Positions 9,214 to 18,790 of a stretch of 64,000 nucleotides of DNA are shown here, one piece after another. The position numbers were made by a program, and so were the translations under genes. The stretch's first letter is position 1. The number at the start of each line of letters is the position of its first letter. Origin of the DNA: a bacterium. GTDB lineage: Bacteria > Zhuqueibacterota > Zhuqueibacteria > Residuimicrobiales > Residuimicrobiaceae. Under the pieces are notes generated by a model. The model had not been told where the DNA came from. It did not search any database and was given only the letters and a program-made list of their open reading frames with translations. The DNA lies in contig JAKQNR010000035.1 of the NCBI GenBank assembly GCA_029565685.1, forward strand, positions 434,001 through 498,000, in the 5' to 3' direction.

Positions 9214-10134
9214 TTACAGCAGTCTGATCGTTTTACCGCCTTGTTCCATGCTGGTCTGACCTGCAATGAGCGTTCGAATGACGTTCTCCGTGCGTTCAAA
9301 GGCAAGACGCGGTCTGCCCTCCTTCACGGAGCGGATGAATTCCTCCAGATTGGTGCGGAACATGGCATACCAGTTTTTAAACTCGACCAGACGCCAACCG
9401 CTTCGGCCGAACAGAGACAGCTGAAAAGTCGGTACAATGTCCTGAAACAGATGCAGCGTAGCCGCCAGCCCGCTGACAAACTCGACGTACACAATATCTT
9501 TATGAACCGCGCCCACGTGTTGAACCGAGGCTGCCTGTGGATCGTCCAAGAGCGCGAACAATCCCTCCAGCATATGGACGCCGTACTTGATCCAATCTTT
9601 TTTTGCCACTGCGGTGGCCAGTTCAATATCACCCAGCGCGGCCCGCTCGGTTTTCACCGCTCCGCTCTCCGCTGCATAGCGCATGGAGGAGCAGGACATG
9701 ATGAACTTGCCGTTTCGGTTCTGCTCGGCGAAATAGGCTAAATCCTCGGCCGTCGAAGCCAGGGGCTTGTCGATAAAAAGCGGCACGCCTGCTTGAATAA
9801 AGGGGCGGGCCATGGCCGCATGGTTCTCCGGATCATCCCGAGCCAGCAGAACCGCATCGACCTGTCCGATCATCGCCTCGGGCTTTTCCACCACCTGATC
9901 GATGAGCGCGGCGGCGGCGATGTGTTCGGCTATGCTTTTCTCCTGAGCCCAAACACAAGTCACCTTCGCGTCCGGAATCCCCAGCGTAGTACGGTTGGCA
10001 GCCAGGTAAACCGGAATGCCGGGAAATCCACACTCCGCCATGACCGGCTCATTGTATGCGCCGTTGATAATAGCGGACCAGGAATAAGGGTGGCCATTGC
10101 CGGGACTCATTCCAATCACTCCAAGTTTCAGCAC
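9214..10134 (-). CDS. Gfo/Idh/MocA-family oxidoreductase
   Basis: NAD(P)-dependent sugar or inositol dehydrogenase-like protein (306 aa). It has an N-terminal Rossmann start KLGVIGMSPGNGHPY, the EKP-type motif as FIDKPLAS (catalytic Lys present) and a DWIKYGVHMLEGL block with the usual His. It is slightly shorter than the usual 330-380 aa. The next upstream gene is an aldo/keto reductase 51 bp away, and the URO-D gene follows downstream. Likely oxidises a sugar hydroxyl; substrate not assignable. Confidence 0.78.
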   Translation of the reverse strand: MLKLGVIGMSPGNGHPYSWSAIINGAYNEPVMAECGFPGIPVYLAANRTTLGIPDAKVTCVWAQEKSIAEHIAAAALIDQVVEKPEAMIGQVDAVLLARDDPENHAAMARPFIQAGVPLFIDKPLASTAEDLAYFAEQNRNGKFIMSCSSMRYAAESGAVKTERAALGDIELATAVAKKDWIKYGVHMLEGLFALLDDPQAASVQHVGAVHKDIVYVEFVSGLAATLHLFQDIVPTFQLSLFGRSGWRLVEFKNWYAMFRTNLEEFIRSVKEGRPRLAFERTENVIRTLIAGQTSMEQGGKTIRLL

Positions 10135-10185
10135 GACAGCAGCCTCCTTATCGATTAGATGCTTGAAGGATGATTCATTCAGCCG

Positions 10186-11139
10186 TCAGCGCAACCAGCC
10201 CATCCGGTCCCAGGTCCGCAGATCGATGAACTCTGGCTCCGGGAAAGCGAGCGCCTGCAGCCGGGCCAAAGTCGTTTCATCGAGGTAACTTCCGTCGGCC
10301 GCGGCAACCGCCTGGTAAAGGTATTCCAGCCGGTCAATGCCCACCAGAACAGAAGACACCTGGTCAAAAGACAGAGCGAACTTGGTCGCCAGCACGGACA
10401 GGGTCGGACTGGTTTCGTTGAAAAAATCGTTGTAGCGATCACGATGGTGCGCAATCCGGTCCAACGCCGGGTGCAGATTCCGGCCACGGTCGCTGAGCAC
10501 TCCCTTGAGCAGTACGGACCGAACCACCAAGCCGACTCCAGCGTTCTGCGCTTTGTCGAACAGCACCGCTTGCCGCTGATCCATCAAATTGAAAGAAATC
10601 TGAATCACATCCCACACGCCCTGGTCGACGGCCAGATCGGTCTCCGCCGCCGAATAGGTCGAAACTCCCGTGGCGCGAATGACGCCCTCCTCACGCAGGT
10701 CCGCGAACGTCCGCCTGACGGACTCTTGGTTCAACGTAACGAGATCCGCGTTGTGCAGCATCAGCACGTCGAGATAATCCGTCTGCAGGGCGGCGAGGCT
10801 CTCCTGCAGCGAGCGCCGAATGACGGCGGAGGCCTCGGACTGGGCCGAACCGTTATCCATCGAAACAGGCAGGCTGCATTTGGAGCAGAGAATGACCTGC
10901 TCCCGCCTGTCGTTGAAAGCCTTGCCCATGATCTCTTCACTTCTGCCGTAAGCCCGTGCGGTATCGAAAAAAGTGATGCCCAACTCCAGCGCCTGATGCA
11001 AAAGATGGACCGATTCGGCGTCGCTCGGCATATCGGCCGATGAGTGCACGCCGATGCCGTACGGCAGGCCGATCTCCACACCGCCGAAGGAAATTTCTGA
11101 GACCGGCAGGTTGGTCCGCCCCAGTCGTCTCTGTTTCAT
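10186..11139 (-). CDS. Aldo/keto reductase
   Basis: NADPH-dependent (beta/alpha)8 reductase, 317 aa. It begins KQRRLGRTNLPVSEISFGG, has FFDTARAYGRSEEIMG (catalytic Asp and Tyr), CSKCSLP at the Lys position region, LMLHNAD (catalytic His) and SVLVGIDRLEYLYQ near the C-terminus. The frame extends to 11211, but GGAAGG lies just ahead of the ATG at 11139, which starts the canonical sequence. It sits between the symporter gene and a Gfo/Idh/MocA gene, consistent with reduction of a sugar aldehyde or ketone. Confidence 0.82.
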   Translation of the reverse strand: MKQRRLGRTNLPVSEISFGGVEIGLPYGIGVHSSADMPSDAESVHLLHQALELGITFFDTARAYGRSEEIMGKAFNDRREQVILCSKCSLPVSMDNGSAQSEASAVIRRSLQESLAALQTDYLDVLMLHNADLVTLNQESVRRTFADLREEGVIRATGVSTYSAAETDLAVDQGVWDVIQISFNLMDQRQAVLFDKAQNAGVGLVVRSVLLKGVLSDRGRNLHPALDRIAHHRDRYNDFFNETSPTLSVLATKFALSFDQVSSVLVGIDRLEYLYQAVAAADGSYLDETTLARLQALAFPEPEFIDLRTWDRMGWLR

Positions 11140-11170
11140 CGCATCCTTCCGTTCTTGACCGATATCCCGC

Positions 11171-12670
11171 TCACAGCGGCCTGGTCTTTTCGTTGTGAAA
11201 AAAGAACACACTGAGCAACCAGCAGACCGTCACGCCGGCGATGAACGAGCCGGGGATGATCCACAGAAAGGAGATGGTTGCGGAAAACAACTCGTGGGAA
11301 TAGCTGATCAACGCCGCCGTCGCACCGCTGAACAGCGTTCCGATGAAAACGGCCGTCGGCTTGGCGCGCGGGACGAACATGGCCATGAAAAAAGGCACAA
11401 ACAGCGGCGCCGTAAGCAGATTGATGGTTTTATAAGTCATCTCCAGCAGATTGCCCTTGATGTACCCGATACCCAGGCTCGTTATCACCACCACCAGGCC
11501 GATGAGGACCGAGATCCACTTAGCCAGCGTTACCTGTTTCTCTTCTTCCATCGGCTGACGGCGGAATACCAACACCAAATCTTTGATGATCACCAAGCAG
11601 GAAGAGTTGATGCCCGAGGAAAGGCTGGACATGGCGGCTGCAAACAGGGCGGCCAGCACCAGTCCGGACAATCCGACCGGCAGGCCTGCCACGATAAAAC
11701 GGGGAAACAATTGATCCGCGGCACTGGTCAAGGTGTGGCCCGATGGAATCAGCGAGGCGTTCTTTTGAAAAAACGCCATGACCGATAATCCCAATATCGC
11801 CAGCAGCACAAAGACCAGGACATTGGAGACGACATGACTGAAGTACATCCTCTGCGCCGCTTTTGTGTCGCGCGTCGCCAGGTAACGCTGAATGGCCATC
11901 TGATCAGAGCCGGCGGTGCACACGTGCCAGCCGAACATGGAAAGCAAAGCGGTCATAAAACTGACTCGAGCCTGTGTATCGAAGAAAACCCATCCCTGCC
12001 AGTGCTCCGGCCAATGAGCCGGAATGATGGCGGAGACGCCCAAATCGGAAGTAATGATCAAGATGGCAAGAATCGAACCGCCGAACAGCACAAAAGTTTG
12101 AACCACATCGGTCAACACCACGCCGCGCAGTCCGCCGAACGATGTGTACGTGATGGTGATCACGCCCATGAGGAGGCTGACCCATCGGGCGGTTTCCACC
12201 GGCCACCCCATGATCGGCACGATCACCTTGTCCGCCATCATGTAAATGATCACCGCCATCCAAACCAGGCGCATGGCCAGGAAGTAGATAGAGGCCAGCA
12301 GGCGGTTTTTCAATCCCATTCTGAGCTCCAGCAGCTCGTAAGCGCTGGAGATTTTCAATTTCATGATGTAGGGTATGAAAAAAATCGCCACGATAAGGTA
12401 GATAAAAGGAAAAGCGGCGAGAAAAGACCACATCATCGGCCCGTTTTTCACCATTTCACCGGGCATGGACAGATAGGAGACCGTGCTGAACATGGTGGCG
12501 AAAAAAGAGAGGCCTACGCGCCAGGAGGTCATCTTTCGTCCTCCAAGCATATAGTCGTCGGTGTTTTTATTGCGACGCGAAAAATAGAAACCGATGGCCA
12601 GCATGCCGACAAAGTAAACGACTAAAACAATCCAATCCAAAGTCTGCAGCGCGATTCTTTCCGTCGTCAT
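11171..12670 (-). CDS. Sodium:solute symporter (SSS family)
   Basis: Inner-membrane symporter of 499 aa with about 13 hydrophobic helices. Family marks are DYMLGGRKMTSWRVGLSFFATMFS in TM1-2, FGGLRGVVLTDVVQTF and GSDQMAIQRYLATRD. AMSSLSSGINS matches the sodium-site region. GGGAGG lies directly upstream of the ATG at 12670. The gene is 15 bp downstream of the FGGY kinase, so transporter and kinase are likely co-expressed, suggesting uptake and phosphorylation of the same sugar or polyol. It ends 31 bp before the aldo/keto reductase start. Confidence 0.85.
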   Translation of the reverse strand: MTTERIALQTLDWIVLVVYFVGMLAIGFYFSRRNKNTDDYMLGGRKMTSWRVGLSFFATMFSTVSYLSMPGEMVKNGPMMWSFLAAFPFIYLIVAIFFIPYIMKLKISSAYELLELRMGLKNRLLASIYFLAMRLVWMAVIIYMMADKVIVPIMGWPVETARWVSLLMGVITITYTSFGGLRGVVLTDVVQTFVLFGGSILAILIITSDLGVSAIIPAHWPEHWQGWVFFDTQARVSFMTALLSMFGWHVCTAGSDQMAIQRYLATRDTKAAQRMYFSHVVSNVLVFVLLAILGLSVMAFFQKNASLIPSGHTLTSAADQLFPRFIVAGLPVGLSGLVLAALFAAAMSSLSSGINSSCLVIIKDLVLVFRRQPMEEEKQVTLAKWISVLIGLVVVITSLGIGYIKGNLLEMTYKTINLLTAPLFVPFFMAMFVPRAKPTAVFIGTLFSGATAALISYSHELFSATISFLWIIPGSFIAGVTVCWLLSVFFFHNEKTRPL

Positions 12671-12685
12671 TCACCCTCCCGGTTA

Positions 12686-14095
12686 CTATAACAATGCCTG
12701 ATACCAGCGTAAATACCGATCATGACGCTCCGGATTCGGAAAATATCTTTTTTTCAATCTGATCCATTGTTGAGATACGCTGGACAGATCCGCAAACCAA
12801 CCAGCGGCCACCGCAGCCAGCATGGCTGCTCCCATGGCCGCAGGCGCCCCGCTCTGGCTTGTTACGTACTCCAATCCTGAGAGATCCGCTTTGATCTGCA
12901 GCCACAGTTCGCTTTCAGCACCGCCGCCAGTGGCCACCACTCTCTTCGGCGCCGTGTCCGCAGACAATCGTTCGATCAATCTTTTGGCGCTGACGGCCGT
13001 GGATTCCAACAGGGCGCGATAGAAATGAGCGTGGCCATGCAGGGCCTTTTTATGCAGAAACCCATCGAGGCCGGAATGCCCGCAGGCCTGCGGGCGGGCG
13101 AGCAATCCCTCGCTGCCGATGGGAACCGTGCCTGCCTGCTGCTCCAGTTCCGCCAGAGTCAAACCGGCTGCATGGTTCTGCTGGTACCATTCCAATCCGG
13201 CAGCGCCGTTGCCGTCAAAGACCAGCTGAAAAAAACGGCTCGGTTTGAAATCGACTCCGGTACAGGCATTCTGAAGAGGGTGAAACGCCGGAGTGGTTCT
13301 CACACAGGCCAGCACGGTTCCGCAGGACTCGCTCATATCCGCGATGATATCGAGACCGGCGCCGAGGCCGGCCATGTGATGATCGAGACTGCCGGCCACC
13401 AGAGGAATGCCGGCCGAAAGCCCCAGCCGGTCTGCGCCTTGGCGGCTGATTCCGCCCGCCATGGACCCAGGCCGCAAAGGTGTGGCAAGCGTCACAGATC
13501 CCAAATCCACAACCGATCTCAACCATTCCCCGCGATGGATGTCCAACAAACCGAGCAGCGAGCCGGTGCCCATGTCGCCGACCGTCTCGCCGGTCAAACA
13601 GAACGTAAAATAGTCCGATAGAGTCAGCAGATGGCGTGCCCGCGACCAAAGGGCCGCCTGATGTTGCTGAAACCAGATGAGCTTGGCCGCGCAAAACTGG
13701 TGATTGCAGGGGACGCCCAATCCGGTCTGTTCAAGGAACAGCTCTTTGTCAAAGAGATGTTCAACATCCGGATGGTTGCGGGCGCGTTCATCGCACCATA
13801 AAATGAGGGGCGTCAACGGCTGGTGCGCCTGATCCAGCAGAACAAAGCTGTTCGCCTGCGAGGCGTACGACACGGCCTGAATGCAGTCGCAGGTTGCGTT
13901 CGCCTGACGGCAGGCTTGCTGCAGCCCTTCGCGCAGCAGGCGCCAGAATCGATCAACCGGGAGTTCAGCTCGCGTGCCGTCGCCGGTGTCCTTGATCACC
14001 GCCACACGGCTCAGACCGCATAGCCGGCCCTGAACGTCGAACAATCCCAGTTTGAAATAGCTGGTGCCGAGATCAACACCGAGGACCAGATCCAT
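12686..14095 (-). CDS. FGGY-family carbohydrate kinase
   Basis: Sugar kinase (469 aa) of the xylulokinase/gluconokinase superfamily. It has the phosphate-1 loop VLGVDLGTSYFKLGLFD, ILWCDERA, a GDMGTGSLLGLLD block, GSLDHHMAGLGAG and the adenosine motif VVATGGGAESELW. The frame extends to 14182, but GAGGGA precedes the ATG at 14095. That start overlaps the ceramidase-like gene end by 23 bp, implying translational coupling. Substrate is probably a pentulose or polyol, imported by the downstream symporter (inference). Confidence 0.83.
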   Translation of the reverse strand: MDLVLGVDLGTSYFKLGLFDVQGRLCGLSRVAVIKDTGDGTRAELPVDRFWRLLREGLQQACRQANATCDCIQAVSYASQANSFVLLDQAHQPLTPLILWCDERARNHPDVEHLFDKELFLEQTGLGVPCNHQFCAAKLIWFQQHQAALWSRARHLLTLSDYFTFCLTGETVGDMGTGSLLGLLDIHRGEWLRSVVDLGSVTLATPLRPGSMAGGISRQGADRLGLSAGIPLVAGSLDHHMAGLGAGLDIIADMSESCGTVLACVRTTPAFHPLQNACTGVDFKPSRFFQLVFDGNGAAGLEWYQQNHAAGLTLAELEQQAGTVPIGSEGLLARPQACGHSGLDGFLHKKALHGHAHFYRALLESTAVSAKRLIERLSADTAPKRVVATGGGAESELWLQIKADLSGLEYVTSQSGAPAAMGAAMLAAVAAGWFADLSSVSQQWIRLKKRYFPNPERHDRYLRWYQALL

Positions 14096-15419
14096 CGGGC
14101 ATCCCTCGAATGAGCAGGCTTTTGGTTTCATCCACCAGCAGCTGGCCGCTGATATGGCTGAACAGTGCGTTGGACGCCTCATACCCTCCGGCCGCTGCGG
14201 CCTCTGCGGTGACTATATATCCCTGCAACTCGCCGTTGGCCAAAGAGATGACGAAGGTGCGCGCAAAAGCCTGCTTGATCTGCAGCGCATATTCAACAAA
14301 CAGCTCACCGGGCCAGGCCGCCCAGGTCCAGGGTCCGATTTTAATGATCTGAATCTCTGCCGGCAGGCAGTTGCGAACCGCTGCCGCAACCTTCCCCTCC
14401 TGTTCAGCCAGAGCGAGGCTCAACGTCTCTTCCGCGCCGAACCAATCGCACTCTGCTGTGCGTATTTCCTGTCTTTCCGCTTTTTCGCGGCGCAGGCGTT
14501 CCAGTCTTGCGGCCGCCTGGTCCAGCGCGGCCTGGGCGGCAGCGACCAGGGGAAAAGGTTTTCTCGGCAAACCGATCTCACTGCGCAGGCACTGCAGACA
14601 GGGATCCGTGATATACTCGACGCCTGCGGAGGCCGCCCGCTCAATGGCTCGTCCGAGGAGCACACCCAGCCGCTCCGCCTCGGCAAATGTGTTGGCCGTC
14701 GTGACATGCCGCGGGCTCTGATTGCCGGCAGGCCCTGTACAGTGCAGCACCGGGACCCCGACGCCTAAAAAATGCTCCTGCAGATACTTTCTCGTCATGC
14801 CGGGAAAATCGGCGCTGATCAGCGTCGAGTCCTCATGCAGCACCGTGGGATGCATGGAACAGACCAGCATGCAGGCGATGGGGGCATCCTCCAACAACGA
14901 ACGAACCATCAACACCGGCACCTGATGATCCGCCGGTCCGAATGGATCACGACGGTTCGTGCCGATGCCGGTGCTGTCCGCCAGAGCCAATCCCACTTTT
15001 GCCCTGGTCGCATTTTTCCGTGCCTGCTCAGCTGCCCGGGTCATGCGCTCCTGCATGAAGCGGACATAGTTCTCATCCACCACCGGCACGGCGTCGTCCT
15101 GCTCGTTGCTGAGATAATCGACAGTGATGGGGCCGGAGTGCGTGTGCGTGGCGGAGATGAGCACATGTTCCGGCGCTACGCCGGTGGCCGCTTGAATCCG
15201 CTCGCGGACCGAGCGGGCGATGCGCTTGCTGATAAAAATGATGTCCGTCGCCAGGAGCATCAATTCCACTCTGCCGTAGGCCAGGTAAAGAGCGGAACAG
15301 AAAAGGGGATCATGAACGCCGGTGCTGAAGCGCCGGACATGCGGATATCCGTACAAGAATTGGCTATCCTGCGGCGTAATCTCGACCGCCGCTGCGCCGG
15401 CGATGAAGGAAGCGGCCAT
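14073..15419 (-). CDS. Neutral/alkaline ceramidase-like protein (N-terminal domain type)
   Basis: A 448-aa protein with the start AGAAAVEITPQDSQFLYGY and the metal-site motif ISATHTHSGPI, both typical of the neutral/non-lysosomal ceramidase domain. The catalytic-Ser-like region is CSMHPTVLHEDSTLISADFPG. No signal peptide or C-terminal immunoglobulin-like domain is visible, so it is probably cytoplasmic and not a classical secreted ceramidase. Short forms of this family occur in sugar-catabolic clusters. It overlaps the FGGY kinase gene and lies 1 bp from the NagB-like gene. The amidase-like fold beside NagA suggests action on an amino-sugar or amide substrate (inference). Confidence 0.75.
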   Translation of the reverse strand: MAASFIAGAAAVEITPQDSQFLYGYPHVRRFSTGVHDPLFCSALYLAYGRVELMLLATDIIFISKRIARSVRERIQAATGVAPEHVLISATHTHSGPITVDYLSNEQDDAVPVVDENYVRFMQERMTRAAEQARKNATRAKVGLALADSTGIGTNRRDPFGPADHQVPVLMVRSLLEDAPIACMLVCSMHPTVLHEDSTLISADFPGMTRKYLQEHFLGVGVPVLHCTGPAGNQSPRHVTTANTFAEAERLGVLLGRAIERAASAGVEYITDPCLQCLRSEIGLPRKPFPLVAAAQAALDQAAARLERLRREKAERQEIRTAECDWFGAEETLSLALAEQEGKVAAAVRNCLPAEIQIIKIGPWTWAAWPGELFVEYALQIKQAFARTFVISLANGELQGYIVTAEAAAAGGYEASNALFSHISGQLLVDETKSLLIRGMPDGSGPRC

Positions 15420-15420
15420 C

Positions 15421-16356
15421 TCAATACCCTTTATCCCAATGCGGTTCTATATTTTGCGCAATGGTTTCGCTGACAATGCAGTCGGTCTCCAGCAGCTGAT
15501 GAATGGAAGACGGCACTCTCGGCGTCACCGGGCCGTGCAACACCAGCCGCGAGATCATTCGTTGCCAGGACGTTGCCGTGTTGTGCACCGACAGGGTGTG
15601 CATTTCCATTCTCGCTTTGGACGCGATCACTTCAGCCGGGCCGATGGTGGCCGCCTTGGGCGGCACCAAAGCCAGGTCTCCGCTCATGCCAAAGCTGCCG
15701 TGCATGGAATTCTGCGCCAGGGTGAAGGGACTCAGGGTGACGATGCGCGGACCCATTTTTTTCCATTCCTCCAGCGGCGCATCGAATTCCGGCGCATCGG
15801 GCTCGATAAAAGCCAGGTGCCCGGTCCAGCCAGGTCCGCTGTAACACATATCCGCGCCGCCCATGTCGGCGATCATCTGACCATAGTGACGAATATTCTT
15901 GTTATTGGGCGCTTGGAAATGGGATTTCGGCGGCCGCAGCGCTTTGTCGATCTGAAAATAAAAATGATTCATCAGGGCATAAGTAAAACCCTGAGGCCAG
16001 GATTCAGGAGCCAGGCGGCCGTTTTCATCTGCGTATTCATCCATGGCGAACACATACAGATTCCTGCAGTTCACCTTCCATTGGTTGATCAGATAAGCCA
16101 CTTTGCGGTAAGCCGGCACCGGGTTCGGCAGGATCAGGACTATTTTTCTGTCCTCATCCGCCGCCCGCTTGATGCGAAAGAACATATCGCTGATAAAAAT
16201 GAAATCCGCTTCATCATCCTTGACGATGCGGATTTTGAACTTGGGATTGGCATGCCGGGTGAGTTGCTCTCTCTTGATCTTTCGCACCCGTTCCAACACC
16301 GCTTTGTCGCGGAAAGGAACCCACGGGGAAGGACTGTAAGTGAATTTCTCTGCCAT
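15421..16356 (-). CDS. Glucosamine-6-phosphate deaminase-like protein with altered active site
   Basis: NagB/6-phosphogluconolactonase-fold protein (311 aa versus about 266 in E. coli NagB). The region VFAMDEYAD (Asp106) matches the catalytic base region. The triad loop reads GPGWTGHLAFIEP: His180 and Glu185 correspond to NagB His143 and Glu148, but Thr178 replaces the Asp141 equivalent. It carries about 40 extra N-terminal residues. The nagA gene is 12 bp upstream and the ceramidase-like gene 1 bp downstream. Either a modified deaminase/isomerase for a different amino sugar or a binding protein; the family assignment is firm, the activity is not. Confidence 0.75.
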   Translation of the reverse strand: MAEKFTYSPSPWVPFRDKAVLERVRKIKREQLTRHANPKFKIRIVKDDEADFIFISDMFFRIKRAADEDRKIVLILPNPVPAYRKVAYLINQWKVNCRNLYVFAMDEYADENGRLAPESWPQGFTYALMNHFYFQIDKALRPPKSHFQAPNNKNIRHYGQMIADMGGADMCYSGPGWTGHLAFIEPDAPEFDAPLEEWKKMGPRIVTLSPFTLAQNSMHGSFGMSGDLALVPPKAATIGPAEVIASKARMEMHTLSVHNTATSWQRMISRLVLHGPVTPRVPSSIHQLLETDCIVSETIAQNIEPHWDKGY

Positions 16357-16368
16357 GACGACTCTCCC

Positions 16369-17538
16369 TTATCGTTTTTCGTAAACCAGATTGCCTTCGA
16401 GATAGGTGGCGAGACAGTGAAAATCTGCATCTAAAACCGCCAGGTCCGCCTTTTTGCCCGGCTCGATGCTCCCGGTCTCGGCATCGATTTTCAAAATCCG
16501 GGCGGCATTGGTGGATGTGTATCTGGCGGCGAGAACCGGATCCACTAGGCAACGCTGAACCAGATTGCCAAACGCCCGATTCATGGTCAGAACGCTGCCG
16601 GCCAATCCGCCGGCCCATTTCCCCCCACACAGCCGGGCCACTCCATCGCTGATGCGGTAAGGTGCGCCGTCGGGAAAGGTGTACTGCCCGTCCTCCAGGC
16701 CGGCGCCATAGAGGCTGTCGGTGACCGCAACAAAACGATATGGTCCCAACACCCGGGCGGCGATTTTGATGATCTCCGGCGCCACGTGGTGCAGGTCGCA
16801 GATCAGCTCACAGGTGAGCGCATCCTCGACCAAAATATGTTCGAGCAAGCCGGCCTGCAAAACGCCCGGTTCTTTTTCGCCGGAGGGCACAAAGGCGTTG
16901 AACAGATGCACCACGTGCGATAGCCCCGCTTCGACGAACGCATGCAGTTGCGTCCCGTTGGCCACAGAATGGCCGAGGCTGGCCACCACTCCATGCGAGG
17001 CGAGAAATCGGATGAGCTCGAGGCCGTTTTCCAGCTCTGGAGAAAAAGTCATGATCTTAAACATCGCGCCGATCCGCTCCACATAGATCGAAGCCTCAGA
17101 CAGTGAAATCGGCCTACGGGTGGACAGCGCCATGGCGCCCGAGCTTCTCGGATTGATGAACGGCCCCTCCAAATGCACGCCCAGCAGTCTGGCTGCGCGG
17201 CCGTTGCCACTTCGCGCCGCTTGAGCCGCGCTGACGCCCAACTGTACATATTGGTCCACGGACATGGCCGCTCCGGTCGGCAACAGGCCTGTGGTGCCAT
17301 ACCGTACCGCCTCCTGCGCCATGCCGGCAAGGCCTTGCTCGTCCACCGGTTCGTAAGAGCCGATGCCGTGGGTGTGCAAATCGATAAATCCGGGCACGAT
17401 CCAATCATCGCCGTAATCGATGACACGGACGGCGTCCGGCGGCTGGGCACAGACCTGCCGTACCCGGCCGTCCTTCACCGCCACAAAGCCGTCGATCGTT
17501 TCATCAGGAGTGACAATATGTCCTTTAAGAGCAAACAT
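16369..17538 (-). CDS. nagA: N-acetylglucosamine-6-phosphate deacetylase
   Basis: Amidohydrolase (389 aa) that removes acetate from GlcNAc-6-phosphate. Metal and catalytic motifs are visible: DLHTHG (HxH), HLEGPFINP (metal Glu), LGHSVANG and HLFNAFVP (metal His residues), VTDSLYGAG (catalytic Asp), and the C-terminal GSIEPGKKADLAVLD of urease-type amidohydrolases. A second in-frame ATG is 18 bp further upstream at 17556. The ATG at 17538 (MFALKGHIV) has AAGGA about 9 nt ahead and is preferred. Together with the NagB-like gene it suggests an amino-sugar branch in this cluster. Confidence 0.85.
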   Translation of the reverse strand: MFALKGHIVTPDETIDGFVAVKDGRVRQVCAQPPDAVRVIDYGDDWIVPGFIDLHTHGIGSYEPVDEQGLAGMAQEAVRYGTTGLLPTGAAMSVDQYVQLGVSAAQAARSGNGRAARLLGVHLEGPFINPRSSGAMALSTRRPISLSEASIYVERIGAMFKIMTFSPELENGLELIRFLASHGVVASLGHSVANGTQLHAFVEAGLSHVVHLFNAFVPSGEKEPGVLQAGLLEHILVEDALTCELICDLHHVAPEIIKIAARVLGPYRFVAVTDSLYGAGLEDGQYTFPDGAPYRISDGVARLCGGKWAGGLAGSVLTMNRAFGNLVQRCLVDPVLAARYTSTNAARILKIDAETGSIEPGKKADLAVLDADFHCLATYLEGNLVYEKR

Positions 17539-17638
17539 GCACTCGTTCCTTGCCATAGAACACGCGAAGGCAGATCCAGGACCCTGCCGTATGGAGATGA
17601 TGAGCCGGACGAAGGAGAAAAACGCCTGCTTCCGCGGC

Positions 17639-18787
17639 TTAATACAGCGTCACTGTCCTGCGCTCACGCTGCGACTCCAGCGCAGCGGTAAACAGCACGT
17701 GACTAAAGGCCGCCTCCTGCGGAGTCAGACAGCCGGCGAATTTTTTCAGCGGTTTTTGATGATGCCGCTCGTAGAGAAACGCCGCCCACATCTGCAAAAT
17801 GGCATCGGAAAAACCGAATTCGAAAATAGAACCGGTGTGGGTGCGAAAGGCGGTTTCGTAGCCCATATCGATATGTTGCCAGACCTGCTCGCCGCCGGTG
17901 TATTCGAGGATTTGCAGGGTTTTCGGGCGTTTGGTGGAAAAACGCGCGGCAGCCCGGGTTCCGTAAATTTCCAAGGACCAGGTGTTTTTTTCGCCCGGCG
18001 CAATGCGCTGCATTTTCAGAGTGAGCGGAAAACAGAGGTCGCCAGCATCGGCGTCCGCTGCTTCACAGAACAGCGTCGCATTGTCCCAGGTCCGGCACGG
18101 CACCCGGTTTCCCCGACCATCGGGCCGTTCACTGACAATGTCAGAAAGAATCGCCCGGACGTTATAGATCCTCCACCCGGCGCGAAACGGAACATGACAC
18201 ACATGCAGCCCCAGATCGCCCATACAGCCGTATTCGCCGTTCTTTTCGATCTGCCGCTTCCAGTTGATCGGCTTATCGGGATCCAGATCGCTGGAATGCT
18301 GAAAACCGGCGTTCACTTCGATAATTCTGCCGAAACGACCTTGTTCGAGCATGACGCCGATCCGCTGCACCGCTGGGAAAAACGGAAACTGGGAAGTGCA
18401 ACGGACAAAACAGTCGGGATGTTGTCGCAGGGCATGGGTGATCCGTTCGTTTGCTTTTTCGTCCATGCCGAACGGCTTTTCGCCCATCAGGTGTTTGCCG
18501 GCCTGAATGACCGCACTATAAATCTCTTCGTGCAGGTGATGAGGAACCGCGCAATAGACCACCTCCACATCCGGATTCTGCAGCAAAGCGCGATAGCTGG
18601 TGGTTTGCTGCCGAAGCGATGGAAAATGCTCCGCATACCAGGAGAACAGAGAGGGCTCGGCATCGCAGACCGCGACGATCTCCGGCTGCAGCGGAAAATC
18701 CACCAGATGGCCCCAACGGGCGACACAGCCGGCGAACTCTTTTCCCATCAGCCCCAGACCGATCATGCCAAACTTTACGCTGCTCAT
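17639..18787 (-). CDS. Gfo/Idh/MocA-family oxidoreductase (second copy)
   Basis: NAD(P)-dependent dehydrogenase (382 aa). Rossmann start KFGMIGLGLMGKEFAG, VVYCAVPHHLHEE, the signature GEKPFGMDEK with catalytic Lys, and GDLGLHVCHVPF in the substrate domain (Asp and His). Only about 20% of motif positions are shared with the shorter copy at 9.2 kb by eye, so they are not a recent duplication. The aminotransferase stop is 3 bp from this start, indicating one operon. A keto-sugar produced here could be the aminotransferase substrate (inference). Confidence 0.83.
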   Translation of the reverse strand: MSSVKFGMIGLGLMGKEFAGCVARWGHLVDFPLQPEIVAVCDAEPSLFSWYAEHFPSLRQQTTSYRALLQNPDVEVVYCAVPHHLHEEIYSAVIQAGKHLMGEKPFGMDEKANERITHALRQHPDCFVRCTSQFPFFPAVQRIGVMLEQGRFGRIIEVNAGFQHSSDLDPDKPINWKRQIEKNGEYGCMGDLGLHVCHVPFRAGWRIYNVRAILSDIVSERPDGRGNRVPCRTWDNATLFCEAADADAGDLCFPLTLKMQRIAPGEKNTWSLEIYGTRAAARFSTKRPKTLQILEYTGGEQVWQHIDMGYETAFRTHTGSIFEFGFSDAILQMWAAFLYERHHQKPLKKFAGCLTPQEAAFSHVLFTAALESQRERRTVTLY

Positions 18788-18790
18788 ACG

